Shown here piece by piece: positions 50,360 through 58,474 of a stretch of 64,000 nt of DNA. The notes under the pieces were generated by a model. It searched no databases. It was given only the letters and a program-made list of their open reading frames with translations, and was not told where the DNA came from. Source of the stretch: Cryptosporangium arvum DSM 44712 (lineage in GTDB: Bacteria > Actinomycetota > Actinomycetes > Mycobacteriales > Cryptosporangiaceae); the NCBI RefSeq assembly GCF_000585375.1, contig NZ_KK073874.1:4619251-4683250 (forward strand), read 5' to 3'. The stretch's first letter is position 1; every line of letters starts with the position of its first letter. The position numbers and the translations under genes are program-made.

Positions 50360-53137
50360 CTATTGGGGTTTGATTCGGGGTCGGCCCGGGTGGTTCGGGG
50401 CGGTTAGGCGTGGCTGGCGGCGGCGGGTGGTGGCGCGGACGGCCAGGCCGGCGGCGAGGAGGAGTAGGCCGGCCGCGGCGGAGCGCAGCACGGCCTCGCC
50501 GGTGAGGGGCAGGCCCGGGCCGGAGTCGAGCGGGAGGGCGCGGCTGAGTGGGTGGCCGGAGAGTGCGTTTCCCTGGGCGGTGACGATGTGGTGACCGTGG
50601 ATCCCGGCGGGTAGCCGGGTGCGGAAGGTGGCTCGTCCGGTTCGGTCGGCTACCGCGGTGCCGAGGAGGACCGGGGTGGAGCGGAGCCAGAACGCGACGG
50701 GGTCGTCCGGGCGGAAGCCGACCGCGGTGAGGGTCAGCGTGCCGTCGCGGCGGGAGCCGGTGAGGTGGGCGGCCGGGCCGAGGAGGTCGGCGGGGGTTGC
50801 CGGGGCGCTCATGGGGCTGGGCGGTGAGGCGCCCGCGGGCGAGAGCGCGGACACGCTCACCCGGTAGACGGTGGTGTTCGTGAGGTTGCCGAGGACGCAG
50901 CCGGTCGCCGGGGCGGCGACGGTGCAGGCCTCGCCGCCGGGCTGTGCGGTGGCGGTGTAGGCGGACACCGGTGCGCCGTGGGTCGCCGGTGGGCTCCAGG
51001 TCACCGCGATCGCCTGGTCGCCCGCGACCACCCGCGGTCGCGCGGGCGCATCCGGCCGCCGCACCCCCGGCGAGGGGGCCGGCCCCGGCGACCCCGTATC
51101 GGGCGATCCCGGCCCCGGCGACCAGGGCGTCGGCGTTCCCGGCCCCACCGACTCCGAGGCCGTCGAGGTCGGCCCAGGCGATCCCGGCCCAGGCGATCCC
51201 GGCCCAGGCGATCCCGGCATAGGCGAGGTCGGCACGGGCGAGGCAGGCACAACCGAAGGCGTTACAGGCGTTCCCGGACCCGGCGTTCCCGGCCCCGGCG
51301 TTCCCGGCACCACTGAAGTCGGCGCCACCGTTCCCGGCGCCACCGGAGTCGTCGCCGGAGGAGTGGTCACCCCCGGCCCGCTCGTCCCAGTCGCACTACT
51401 CACCGGCCCCGTCGTCGTCACCACGGCTGTCGTCGTCGCAACCGGCGTAACGGTCGGCGACGGCACCGACCCCGGCGACGCCGAAGCGGAGTCGCTCGGC
51501 GTCACCGACGGCGCCGGCGCGGTGCGAACGATCGTGGCCAGAGCGCTCGCCGCCCCCGCGGTGATCGTCACCGTGTCGGTACCGTCCACCGCCCCCGTCG
51601 CACAGAAGCGGGCGGTCCCGTCGGCCTCACTCATCACCTCCCCCTCCCCGGGATTGGCGCCACCGACCCGGAAGCCCACGTACACCCCCGCCGCCCCCAC
51701 CGCGGCGGTGACGCACGCGCTCGCGCCGGTGGCCACGGTCTGCGTGGCCAGGTCCGGCGTCACCGACGTCACGGTCCCGACCGGCGTCAACCCCGCGCCA
51801 CCCGGATACGCGTACGACACGTAGTTGTGCGAGCCGTACACGACCACGCCGAAGCGAGCGTCGGCCCGGACGACGTGTGGTCCCTCGCCGACGCGCACCT
51901 GCGCCGAGGAGAACCCGCTCGAACCCACCGGCGCGAACGACCCGGCGGCCAGCGGGGCCCCGTCCAGCCGGACGCTGCTCACCGCCCCGGCCGGCACGGT
52001 CAGGTTCATCGCGTTGAACGGGAACACGGTCTGCGGGGTGTCGGGCAGGTACACGGGCACGCTGAACGCGTACTCCGCGAGGTACTGCTCGGCCGGCGGC
52101 ACGAGCGTCATCGCGGGGTCGCCGTAGGTCCCGTTCAGGCCCCAGCCGGTGTACGCGCCGCGCACCAGGTACTGCGCGGCCAGGGCCGGCCGGCTGGTCG
52201 CGATCACCGTCCCGCTGTTGCCGGTGGTCCCCAGCACCTGCTCGAACGTCTGTCCGGCCGAGAGCGTCGCCACGACCGTGCCGTTCACGCGCACGACGGT
52301 GCCGTCGGCGTCGGCCACCACCCGCACCGGGTCGCCCCCGGCGTCCTTCGCGAACCGCACCGGCAGGAACGTCGTCCCCCAGGCCGACACCGGCGGCAGC
52401 TGTTCGAACAGCTGATCCGATCCGCCGCCGGACCCGATCACCCCGCAGTCGTTGCCGGCGAACACCGCGACCGGCGCCACGGCGGTCACCAGCGACCCGG
52501 TGACGTCGTAGCCCACCCCGGCGGTCACCGTGTACGCCTCACCCCGGTTCACGGTCACGACGTACGGTGTCCCGGCCGTGCGCGCGCCCAGACGCGCGTA
52601 CGGCGTGACGGTCACCGCGGTGCCGTCCTGCGTGCCGACCACGATCAGGCGGCTCGGGCAGGACGCGCTGACCGTGCCGTAGGACGCCGCCCGGTAGCGC
52701 GTGCCGAGGTGCGCGGTGGGCAGCGCGGTGAACCCGTCCGCGCTCGTCGTGTTGGAGTTCAGACCCTGCACGCTCACCGGTTTCGCGGCCGTGACGTGGA
52801 TGCCGACGTTCGTGGTGGCGTCGGCGCCCGAGGCCGCGAGCGTGGCGTCCACCGGGATGCGGGTGGGCGCGCCCGGAGTGACACCGAACGCGGTCGACGT
52901 GCCGTTGGGCCAGGTCACCGTCCCGGTCGTGGCCTCCGCGCCGGTCACGTACAAGAACAAGGCCACCGCACTCGTCGACGAGTTGCTGCTGAACGCCACC
53001 CAGAAGTCACTGCCGACGCTCGACGCGGGAGCCGCCGCCCGCGCGCCCGAGAACCAGAGCCCGGACACCACGACCCCGGACACCACGACGAGGCACAGCG
53101 CGACCACTGCGCTGAGTCGTCCCCGCCAAGCGCCCAT
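50360..53137 (-). CDS. LPXTG surface protein with IgGFc-binding-like domain and FN3 domain
   Basis: The 925-residue protein has a signal peptide (about 1-36, ends near ARAAAPA). An IgGFc_binding-like beta-rich domain fills about 40-440: SDFWVAFSSNSSTSAVALFL, KPVSVQGLNSNTTSADGFTA, VYGSHNYVSYAYPGGAGL. A short Ig-like segment (450-530) and a 170-residue Pro/Thr/Gly/Ser linker with PGSPGPGSPGPGSPG repeats follow. A fibronectin type III domain is at about 700-790 (PARPRVVAGDQAIAVTWSPP), then a further beta domain. LPLTG is at 876-880, followed by a membrane helix and a basic tail. It should be sortase-linked to the wall; the C-terminal tail is about 20 residues longer than usual. The role is probably adhesion; no sortase gene is in the window. 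Confidence 0.9.
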   Translation of the reverse strand: MGAWRGRLSAVVALCLVVVSGVVVSGLWFSGARAAAPASSVGSDFWVAFSSNSSTSAVALFLYVTGAEATTGTVTWPNGTSTAFGVTPGAPTRIPVDATLAASGADATTNVGIHVTAAKPVSVQGLNSNTTSADGFTALPTAHLGTRYRAASYGTVSASCPSRLIVVGTQDGTAVTVTPYARLGARTAGTPYVVTVNRGEAYTVTAGVGYDVTGSLVTAVAPVAVFAGNDCGVIGSGGGSDQLFEQLPPVSAWGTTFLPVRFAKDAGGDPVRVVADADGTVVRVNGTVVATLSAGQTFEQVLGTTGNSGTVIATSRPALAAQYLVRGAYTGWGLNGTYGDPAMTLVPPAEQYLAEYAFSVPVYLPDTPQTVFPFNAMNLTVPAGAVSSVRLDGAPLAAGSFAPVGSSGFSSAQVRVGEGPHVVRADARFGVVVYGSHNYVSYAYPGGAGLTPVGTVTSVTPDLATQTVATGASACVTAAVGAAGVYVGFRVGGANPGEGEVMSEADGTARFCATGAVDGTDTVTITAGAASALATIVRTAPAPSVTPSDSASASPGSVPSPTVTPVATTTAVVTTTGPVSSATGTSGPGVTTPPATTPVAPGTVAPTSVVPGTPGPGTPGPGTPVTPSVVPASPVPTSPMPGSPGPGSPGPGSPGPTSTASESVGPGTPTPWSPGPGSPDTGSPGPAPSPGVRRPDAPARPRVVAGDQAIAVTWSPPATHGAPVSAYTATAQPGGEACTVAAPATGCVLGNLTNTTVYRVSVSALSPAGASPPSPMSAPATPADLLGPAAHLTGSRRDGTLTLTAVGFRPDDPVAFWLRSTPVLLGTAVADRTGRATFRTRLPAGIHGHHIVTAQGNALSGHPLSRALPLDSGPGLPLTGEAVLRSAAAGLLLLAAGLAVRATTRRRQPRLTAPNHPGRPRIKPQ

Positions 53138-53155
53138 AACTGCACAAATAGTAAT

Positions 53156-53674
53156 TCACAGCAGGCCGGCCAGCCGGTACAGCACCAGCGAACCGGCCAC
53201 CGCGACGTTCAGGCTCGCGCCGCTGCCGACCATCGGGATCTCCACCGTCACGTCGAGCACCTCCAGGGCCTCCGGCGGGATGCCGCTCTGCTCGTGTCCG
53301 AGGACGACCACGGTCCGGCGGCGCGCGGCCGGCAGATCGGCGAGCCGCACGGCCTCGTCGGCCAGCTCCACCCCGACGATCGCCGAGCCGGCCGCACGCT
53401 GCGTGCCCAGCCAGCCCACGACGTCCCGGCCGAGCCGGTGCACGCACGCCGGCCGCCGGAGCGTGTTCCCGCGGGCCAGCGCCTCGTCGACCCAGGGCAG
53501 GCGCGGCACGGCCAGGCACGCGCCGACCGCGTCGCAGGTCCGCAGCAGCGTGCCGAGGTTCGCGCCGTGCAACGGCCAGAGCGGCGCGGCGATCAGATGG
53601 TCCCAGCAGCGGTGCGGCCGGGCGCGTCGCTGCCGGCGCAGTTCACGGGGGCTGCGCACCCGGGGCGCGCTCAC
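53156..53674 (-). CDS. SpoU/TrmH family RNA 2'-O-methyltransferase
   Basis: The 172-residue protein has only the SPOUT catalytic domain. Motif 1 is HGANLGTLLRTCDAVG, motif 2 is TVVVLGHEQSGIPPEALEVL and motif 3 is VEIPMVGSGASLNVAVAGSL. The knot and SAM site are complete. It would methylate a ribose in tRNA or rRNA. It has no N-terminal L30e-like substrate domain, so it is closer to TrmL-like minimal enzymes. It ends 19 bp before the surface-protein start on the same strand. Confidence 0.9.
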   Translation of the reverse strand: MSAPRVRSPRELRRQRRARPHRCWDHLIAAPLWPLHGANLGTLLRTCDAVGACLAVPRLPWVDEALARGNTLRRPACVHRLGRDVVGWLGTQRAAGSAIVGVELADEAVRLADLPAARRRTVVVLGHEQSGIPPEALEVLDVTVEIPMVGSGASLNVAVAGSLVLYRLAGLL

Positions 53675-53757
53675 CGGAGCGCTACGACGACCGCCTCACC
53701 ACCGAAAGTCATGCGGTGAGGATACGGGAGCGGCCCGGCGGAGCGCCTCCGGTTAAG

Positions 53758-54591
53758 TCACGGCTTGCGGGCCACGCCCGCGTACATCGCGGAGTCACCG
53801 TGCGGGACGCCGAGCGCCTTCTCGTCCGGGTGCCACTCGTTGGTGAGCGTGACCCCGGGATCGACCAGCTCGTAGCCCTCGAAGAACTTCTCCACCGCGC
53901 CCTTGTCGCGCAGCGCGACGAAGATGCCCTGCTCCCGGTACGCCGCGGCCGCCCGGTGGATACCCTCGCCGATGTCCCCGGTGGCGGTCGAGAGCGCGAG
54001 GAAACTTCCGCTCGGCAACCGGTCCATCAGGCGGCGGACCACCGCGTAGGCGACCTCGTCCGGGATGAACTGCACGACCGCGATCACCGAGAGCGCCACC
54101 GGCTGCGTCAGGTCGAGCGTGTCGGTGAACTCCGGCGACGACAGGATCGACTCCGGGTCGGTGAGGTCGGCGTCGACGTAGACCGTCCGGCCCTCGGCCG
54201 AACTCGTCAGCAGCGCCCGGGCGTGCGCCAGCACGATCGGGTCGTTGTCGACGTAGACGACGCGCGACTCCGGGGCGACGGCCTGGACCACGTCGTGCAG
54301 GTTCGGCGCGGTCGGGATGCCGGTGCCGACGTCGAGGAACTGCCGGATGCCGGCCTTCTCGGCCAGGTACCGGACCGCCCGGTTCATGAAGTACCGGTTC
54401 TGCTGCATCGACGTCCGCACGCCGGGCCAGCCCGCCAGCGACAGGTCACCCGCGGCGCGGTCCGGCGGGAAGTTGTCCTTGCCGCCGAGGATGTAGTCGT
54501 AGATCCGCGCGGAATGCGGTACGTCGGTCCGTAAGTCCACCCCGGTCTGCTCGGGGTCGGGCCTCATCCAGGCCGGGGTCGACGCGCTCAT
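53758..54591 (-). CDS. SAM-dependent methyltransferase, DUF574 (PF04672) family
   Basis: The 277-residue protein starts at ATG 54591 with GAAGGA about 12 bases upstream; a GTG two codons earlier is possible. DUF574 blocks are HSARIYDYILGGKDNFPPDR, QNRYFMNRAVRYLAEKAGIR, FLDVGTGIPTAPNLHDVVQA (motif I), VVYVDNDPIVLAHARALL (motif II acid) and HRAAAAYREQGIFVALRDKG. The family is large and nearly exclusive to actinomycetes. Substrates are unknown in almost all cases. Confidence 0.94.
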   Translation of the reverse strand: MSASTPAWMRPDPEQTGVDLRTDVPHSARIYDYILGGKDNFPPDRAAGDLSLAGWPGVRTSMQQNRYFMNRAVRYLAEKAGIRQFLDVGTGIPTAPNLHDVVQAVAPESRVVYVDNDPIVLAHARALLTSSAEGRTVYVDADLTDPESILSSPEFTDTLDLTQPVALSVIAVVQFIPDEVAYAVVRRLMDRLPSGSFLALSTATGDIGEGIHRAAAAYREQGIFVALRDKGAVEKFFEGYELVDPGVTLTNEWHPDEKALGVPHGDSAMYAGVARKP

Positions 54592-54695
54592 CGTCACCGA
54601 ATCCTTCTCCGCGGCGGCTTCCTCGGCACGGATAGTAGCCACAGTAGACAACGTCCTTACACTCGCCCCATCCGCCACTGCCGACGGAGACACCT

Positions 54696-56030
54696 GTGCA
54701 GCGCTTACGTTCCGTACCGGCATCGGAGTGGGCCCTGCTCGCTGCGTTGCTGCTCATCGCGGTCGCCACCCGCTACGTCGGACGGGACTACGTCACCGGC
54801 GACATGGAGATCTTCTTCCAGTGGTACGCCCACCTGGAACAGAACGGTCCGGGCTCGCCGATCGGCAACTACAACGCGCCGTTCCTGTACCTGCTGATGC
54901 TCGCCGGGTGGCTGCCCGGCGAACTCCTGTACAACCTCAAGGCGATCTTCGTCCTGTTCGACGTGCTGCTCTCCTGGTACGTCTTCCGCATCGTGGGCCT
55001 GCGCTACGCCGGGTGGCGGGTGCCGGCGGCGGCCGCGCTGATCGTCGCGTTCCTGCCCACGGTCGTGATCAACGCGTCGATGTACGGCCAGTGCGACTCG
55101 ATCTGGGCGTCGTTCGCCGTCGGCGCGCTCTACCACCTGCTGCGCGGTTCGCACTGGGTCGCGGTGTCGTTCTGCGCGCTGGCCTACGCGTTCAAGCCGC
55201 TGGGCATCTTCATCGTCCCGACGCTGGCGCTGCTCCTGCTGGCCGGGAAGGTCCGCTGGCGCACGCTCCTCGCGTTGCCGCTGGTGTACGTCGCGGTCGA
55301 CGTCCCGATCATGCTGCTCGGACGGGACCCGGTCGAGGTGCTGACCCTCTACTTCCACCAGTTGGACGACCCCGCCCGGCTGACCCGCGGCGGCCCCACC
55401 GTGTTCCAGTTCTTCGACGTGCGCACCGGCGCGCTGGAACTCGCGTCGCTGGGGACGCTGCTGGCCGGGGCCGCGGTGCTGGGAATCTGCTGGGTGCTGA
55501 TCGCGACCCGCACCGAGCTCGACCACACCCGGATCGTCACCGCGGCGGCGAGCTTCGCGCTGATCGTGCCGTTCCTGCAGCCCCGGATGCACGAACGGTA
55601 CTTCTACCTCGCCGACGTCCTGACGCTGATCCTCGCTTTCCACGTGCCGAAGCGCTGGTACCTGCCGCTGATCGTGCAGGCCGCGTCGTTCCTGTCGTAC
55701 CTGCCGTTCATGCTGCGGGGTGGCCCGCCCGGCACCTACCTGGACCGCAAGTGGCTGGCCGCGCTGATGCTCGTCGCGCTGGTGCTCACCACCTACCAGC
55801 TGCTGCGTGACGTCCGCGGGCGCGATCTGTTCGCGGAGACGCCCACGCCGCCGGAGGCCGACTCTTCCTCGGCGGGGCCACCCGACGGGGACGTTGCCGG
55901 GGGATCGGCCGGACCGCCCGAGGGTGGAGCCTCCGGGAAGCCGGCGGACCCGCCCGCCTCCGCCGCCCCAGGGCCCGACCGCGGCGGCCCGGCCCGTCCG
56001 GGCGGCTCACCGGCACTGAGCGGCACCTGA
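54696..56030 (+). CDS. GT-C fold membrane glycosyltransferase
   Basis: The 444-residue protein starts at GTG 54696 with GGAGA about 8 bases upstream. Ten to eleven membrane helices span about 10-380. The first outer loop has the acidic pair in GRDYVTGDMEIFFQWYAHLE, the usual place of the GT-C catalytic Asp. NASMYGQCDSIWASFAVGAL and LQPRMHERYFYLADVLTLIL are typical of the mannosyl/glucosyl lipid-linked transferases (GT39/GT83/DUF2029-like). The last ~65 residues are Pro/Gly/Ala-rich and disordered. It should use a polyprenyl-phosphate sugar donor at the outer membrane face. The acceptor is unknown. Confidence 0.85.
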   Translation: MQRLRSVPASEWALLAALLLIAVATRYVGRDYVTGDMEIFFQWYAHLEQNGPGSPIGNYNAPFLYLLMLAGWLPGELLYNLKAIFVLFDVLLSWYVFRIVGLRYAGWRVPAAAALIVAFLPTVVINASMYGQCDSIWASFAVGALYHLLRGSHWVAVSFCALAYAFKPLGIFIVPTLALLLLAGKVRWRTLLALPLVYVAVDVPIMLLGRDPVEVLTLYFHQLDDPARLTRGGPTVFQFFDVRTGALELASLGTLLAGAAVLGICWVLIATRTELDHTRIVTAAASFALIVPFLQPRMHERYFYLADVLTLILAFHVPKRWYLPLIVQAASFLSYLPFMLRGGPPGTYLDRKWLAALMLVALVLTTYQLLRDVRGRDLFAETPTPPEADSSSAGPPDGDVAGGSAGPPEGGASGKPADPPASAAPGPDRGGPARPGGSPALSGT

Positions 56031-56345
56031 CCCCGCCAGCCTGTCCTGCGCCGTCCCGTCCCGTCCCCGTGTGCCCGCGTCCCGCGTTGTCCCGTCCCGC
56101 GCTGTCCCGTCCCGCGCCGGTGTGGCCCCGCGTCCCGCGCTGCGCGTCCCGCGCGGTCCCGTCCCACGCCGTCCCGCGTTGTCCCGTCCCACGCCGTCCC
56201 GCGTTGTCCCGTCCCGCGTTGCCCCGTGCCGCGCCGGTGTGGCCACGCGTCCCGCGCTGCGCGTCCCGCGCGGTCCCGTCCCACGCCGTCCCGCGTTGTC
56301 CCGTCCCATCCCGGGCCGCTGTGGCGCCTTGTCGCGCTGCGGGGC
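56031..56345. repeat. Pyrimidine-rich region with a ~117-bp direct duplication
   Basis: Between the GT-C stop and the YnfA gene the plus strand is made of CGTCCCGCG / TTGTCCCGTCCC words. A block starting at 56084 recurs at 56201 with a 117-bp period and few changes up to about 56310. The shared landmark CCGGTGTGGCC is at 56117 and 56234. Within each block a 25-bp unit is itself repeated. Frames on the minus strand read as RDGTTRDG-type low complexity and are not genes. Confidence 0.88.
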
Positions 56346-56681
56346 TCAGGTGCTGCGCGGGGCGTACATGATCACGGCGACGCCGACCAGGCAGATCGCG
56401 GCGCCGATCACGTCCCAGCGATCGGGGCGGAACTTGTCGACGACCATGCCCCAGGCCAGCGACCCGGCGACGAAGATGCCGCCGTACGCGGCGAGGATCC
56501 GGCCGAAGTTCGGGTCGGGCTGGAACGTGGCGACGAACCCGTACGCGCCGAGGGCGAGGATGCCGCCGGCGATCCAGAGGACACCGCGGTGTTCGCGCCA
56601 GCCCTGCCAGATCAACCAGGCGCCGCCGATCTCGGCCAGCGCGGCCAGGGCGAAGAGCAGCAACGATCGCGCGACGGTCAC
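56346..56681 (-). CDS. YnfA family (UPF0060) small membrane protein
   Basis: The 111-residue protein has four membrane helices. Blocks are [60 protein letters not shown] and [19 protein letters not shown]. These match YnfA, an SMR-like fold that in enterics exports cationic drugs, including the conserved AAYGG segment. It stands alone between two repetitive regions. Confidence 0.94.
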   Translation of the reverse strand: MTVARSLLLFALAALAEIGGAWLIWQGWREHRGVLWIAGGILALGAYGFVATFQPDPNFGRILAAYGGIFVAGSLAWGMVVDKFRPDRWDVIGAAICLVGVAVIMYAPRST

Positions 56682-57102
56682 ACCGGCAATCCCATCACGC
56701 CCGGCCCGGGCAAATCACCCCGGTCACGCCCGGCCTGGGCATTTCACCGGTCACGCCCGGCCCGTGTGCTTCGCCCCGGTCACGCCCGGTCTGGGCATTT
56801 CACCGGTCACGCCCGGCCGGTGCGCTTCGCCCCGGTCACGCCCGGTCTGGGCATTTCACCCCCGGTTTAGGCGCGTCGCTCGCCGTGGTCACCATCCGCT
56901 GGTCGCTGGTCGCTGGTCGCTGATCGGTAGCCGGTAGCCGGTAGCCGGTAGCCGACCGGCGGCCGGTAGCGATCGGCGGCAACCGCGCCGCCGCCCGGCT
57001 GGCCGGTATGCCACTGTGGTGCACGCCGCTGACCGTCTGCAGCGCGCTCGCCGCGCCGCCAGACTGCTGAGCACTGCCCGACCCCGGGCCGGCGAGTCCG
57101 GA
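56682..57102. repeat. Gene-free region with 56-bp tandem repeats and heptanucleotide runs
   Basis: From 56718 a 56-bp unit (CCCCGGTCACGCCCGGYCTG to ...CTTCG) repeats at 56774 and, partly, 56830-56860. Each unit is two 28-bp halves sharing GGTCACGCCCGG. Then GGTCGCT is repeated three times (56901-56921) and GTAGCCG four times (56927-56954). From about 56960 to 57102 I see nothing specific. No frame looks coding. Confidence 0.88.
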
Positions 57103-57392
57103 TCAGCACCCGCAGTCGTCGGCGCAGCCGGAGCCGGTACGGCGGCGCCGGAGGAGCACGAGGCCGCCTGCGGTGAGCAGGAGGACGGCGCCCGCGTCGA
57201 GGAGGACGTCACGCAGCCCGGCGGCTGCGCCTGCGGTCAGGAACCCGGCGCCGACCAGCGGCGGGACGCAGCACAGGCCACCACCACGCCGAAAGCTGCG
57301 GCGATCGTGGCGGCGGCCGCGGTGAGCCGGGCCCGGAACCGTCCGCGCGACCGACGGGACGGTGATGCGGTGAGCGCAACGCGGCTCGTCAT
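57103..57392 (-). pseudogene. Small MerT-like membrane protein gene split by a frameshift
   Basis: The ATG at 57392 has AAGGAG about 8 bases upstream and overlaps the merR-type stop (TCAT). It reads MTSRVALTASPSRRSRGRFR, then LTAAAATIAAAFGVV, and then loses sense. The frame that continues the protein is shifted by one base: GGLCCVPPLVGAGFLTAGAA, LLDAGAVLLLTAGGLVLLRR, ending SGCADDCGC. The switch lies in the GTGGTGGTGG run near 57272-57285; one extra base would restore one ~96-residue reading frame. The joined product has two to three helices, a CC pair and a Cys-rich tail, as in mercury transport proteins. Causes could be mutation, sequencing error or programmed -1 shift. Confidence 0.7.
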
Positions 57393-58054
57393 TCCGGGGC
57401 ACTCCTTTCGACCGGCGCACAGCAGGCGTCGACCCGGGGCGGCGCGGTGCGCGCCGGAGTACCGCACGTGTCGGGCCTAGTCTGCGCGGTGCGCGCCGGA
57501 GTACCGCACGTGTCGGGCCTAGTCTGCGCGGTGCGCGCCGGAGTACCGCACGTGTCGGGCCTAGTCTGCGCGGTGCGCTCCGGGGTGCCGCACGTGTCGG
57601 CCCGGGGCTCCGCGGTGCGCTCCGCGGCGCCGGAGACCTCGGCCAGGTCGCTGAACGGCAGCGGGCAGCGCGGGCTGTCAGCGCAGGTGATCAGGTCGTC
57701 GCAGCCCGCGTCGACGGCGTCGGCCAGAGTGTCGCGGATCGTGTGCAGGTCGGCCAGGCGGGCGTCGATCTCGGCGAGTTTGGTCCGGGCGCGGGCCTGC
57801 AGGCCCGCGTCGGCGCGGTGCCGGTGGCGCCCGGCCTCGAGCAGGTCGGCGACCTCGTCGAGGGTGAAGCCGAGTCGCTGTGCGGCCTTGACCACCCGCA
57901 GCAGCGTGACCGTTCCGGCCGGGTAGAGGCGGTGCCCGCCGGGGGAGCGCCGCGGCTCGGCGAGCAACCCGCGGCGTTCGTAGTAGCGCAGGGTCTGCGG
58001 GTTCACCCCGGCCGCGGCGGCGACCTCGCCGCTGCGTAACCCGGGCCCGGTCAC
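57389..58054 (-). CDS. MerR family metal-responsive regulator with Cys-bearing repeat tail
   Basis: The 221-residue protein starts at GTG 58054 (VTGPGLRSGEVAAAAGVNPQ). The HTH is TLRYYERRGLLAEPRRSPGG then HRLYPAGTVTLLRVVKAAQR, and a dimer helix follows (about 75-120). A metal loop is suggested by DDLITCADSPRCPLPF. Normal MerR proteins end near here (~140 residues). This one adds about 75 residues with four copies of a 14-residue unit (DTCGTPARTAQTRP) and ends DACCAPVERSAPE. The tail adds six cysteines. It is second of three minus-strand genes, overlapping both neighbours by 4 bp. Confidence 0.9.
   Translation of the reverse strand: MTGPGLRSGEVAAAAGVNPQTLRYYERRGLLAEPRRSPGGHRLYPAGTVTLLRVVKAAQRLGFTLDEVADLLEAGRHRHRADAGLQARARTKLAEIDARLADLHTIRDTLADAVDAGCDDLITCADSPRCPLPFSDLAEVSGAAERTAEPRADTCGTPERTAQTRPDTCGTPARTAQTRPDTCGTPARTAQTRPDTCGTPARTAPPRVDACCAPVERSAPE
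57443..57610. repeat. 42-bp tandem repeats inside the merR-type gene
   Basis: Units start at 57443, 57485, 57527 and 57569. The first three are identical over 42 bp (CGCGGTGCGCGCCGGAGTAC to ...CCTAGTCTG); the fourth has diverged. The period is 14 codons, so the reading frame survives changes in copy number. The identity of three copies implies recent expansion. Each unit encodes one cysteine. Confidence 0.95.
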
Positions 58055-58392
58055 GACGCCGCCGCGGTGGCGCGGGCGGCCAGCGCGTCGAGCACGTCCG
58101 TTTGCGCAGCCGGCACCTCGGCGTCGAGCAGCAACTCGCCGTCCGCGCCGGCCAGCGTGAAGGTGACGAACGCGCAGCAGGACGTCTCGCGGGCGGCCAG
58201 GTCCTCGACGGCGGCGCGCCGCCCGGCGGCGTCGCGCAGCACCAGCCGGAGCCGGGTGGGCGCGGGACGTTCCACCCGACGCAGCGCGGCGGCGAACAGC
58301 GCGTCGAACTCGGCCACCCGCTGCGGCTGCTCGGGCGGGGGGAGGGTGCACGCGGACGGCACCCACCCCGGGTCGTGCGTCGATGCGGTCAT
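58051..58392 (-). CDS. Conserved small protein of mer-like operons with ETSCC motif
   Basis: The 113-residue protein starts at ATG 58392 (MTASTHDPGWVPSACTLPPP). Key features are CTLPPPEQPQRVAEFDALFA, a basic strand TRLRLVLRDA and DLAARETSCCAFVTFTLAGA, with a vicinal Cys pair after E-T-S. It looks like the small actinobacterial proteins found with MerR regulators and metal genes, possibly metal-binding. It is the first gene of the operon and begins just downstream of a MerR-type promoter, so the message may be leaderless or nearly so. Confidence 0.8.
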   Translation of the reverse strand: MTASTHDPGWVPSACTLPPPEQPQRVAEFDALFAAALRRVERPAPTRLRLVLRDAAGRRAAVEDLAARETSCCAFVTFTLAGADGELLLDAEVPAAQTDVLDALAARATAAAS

Positions 58393-58399
58393 GACCTGA

Positions 58400-58430
58400 C
58401 GGTAAGCCTGTACCCGGGTACCGGATGCAA
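58400..58430 (-). promoter_or_regulatory. MerR-type promoter with 19-bp spacer and inverted repeat
   Basis: Read on the minus strand, TTGCAT (58430-58425) is followed by exactly 19 bases, CCGGTACCCGGGTACAGGC, and then TTACCG (58405-58400). The spacer contains GGTAC-CCG-GGTAC-like dyad symmetry. A 19-bp gap instead of 17 is the hallmark of promoters that MerR activates by untwisting DNA. It lies 8 bp from the first operon ATG at 58392. Confidence 0.8.
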
Positions 58431-58474
58431 GCCTGACATTTAAGCCTTTGGTGCCGACCGGGACCATTGACCCC

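Noticed and set aside
49513-50373. Open frame of 286 codons in the repetitive region
   Set aside because: Translation is rich in Cys, Trp, His and Arg with internal word repeats, no ribosome site, and arises from degenerate DNA repeats.
56007-56345. Small open frames in the CGTCCCGCG repeats
   Set aside because: Simple-sequence translations (RDGTTRDG type) produced by the repeat; no start signals.
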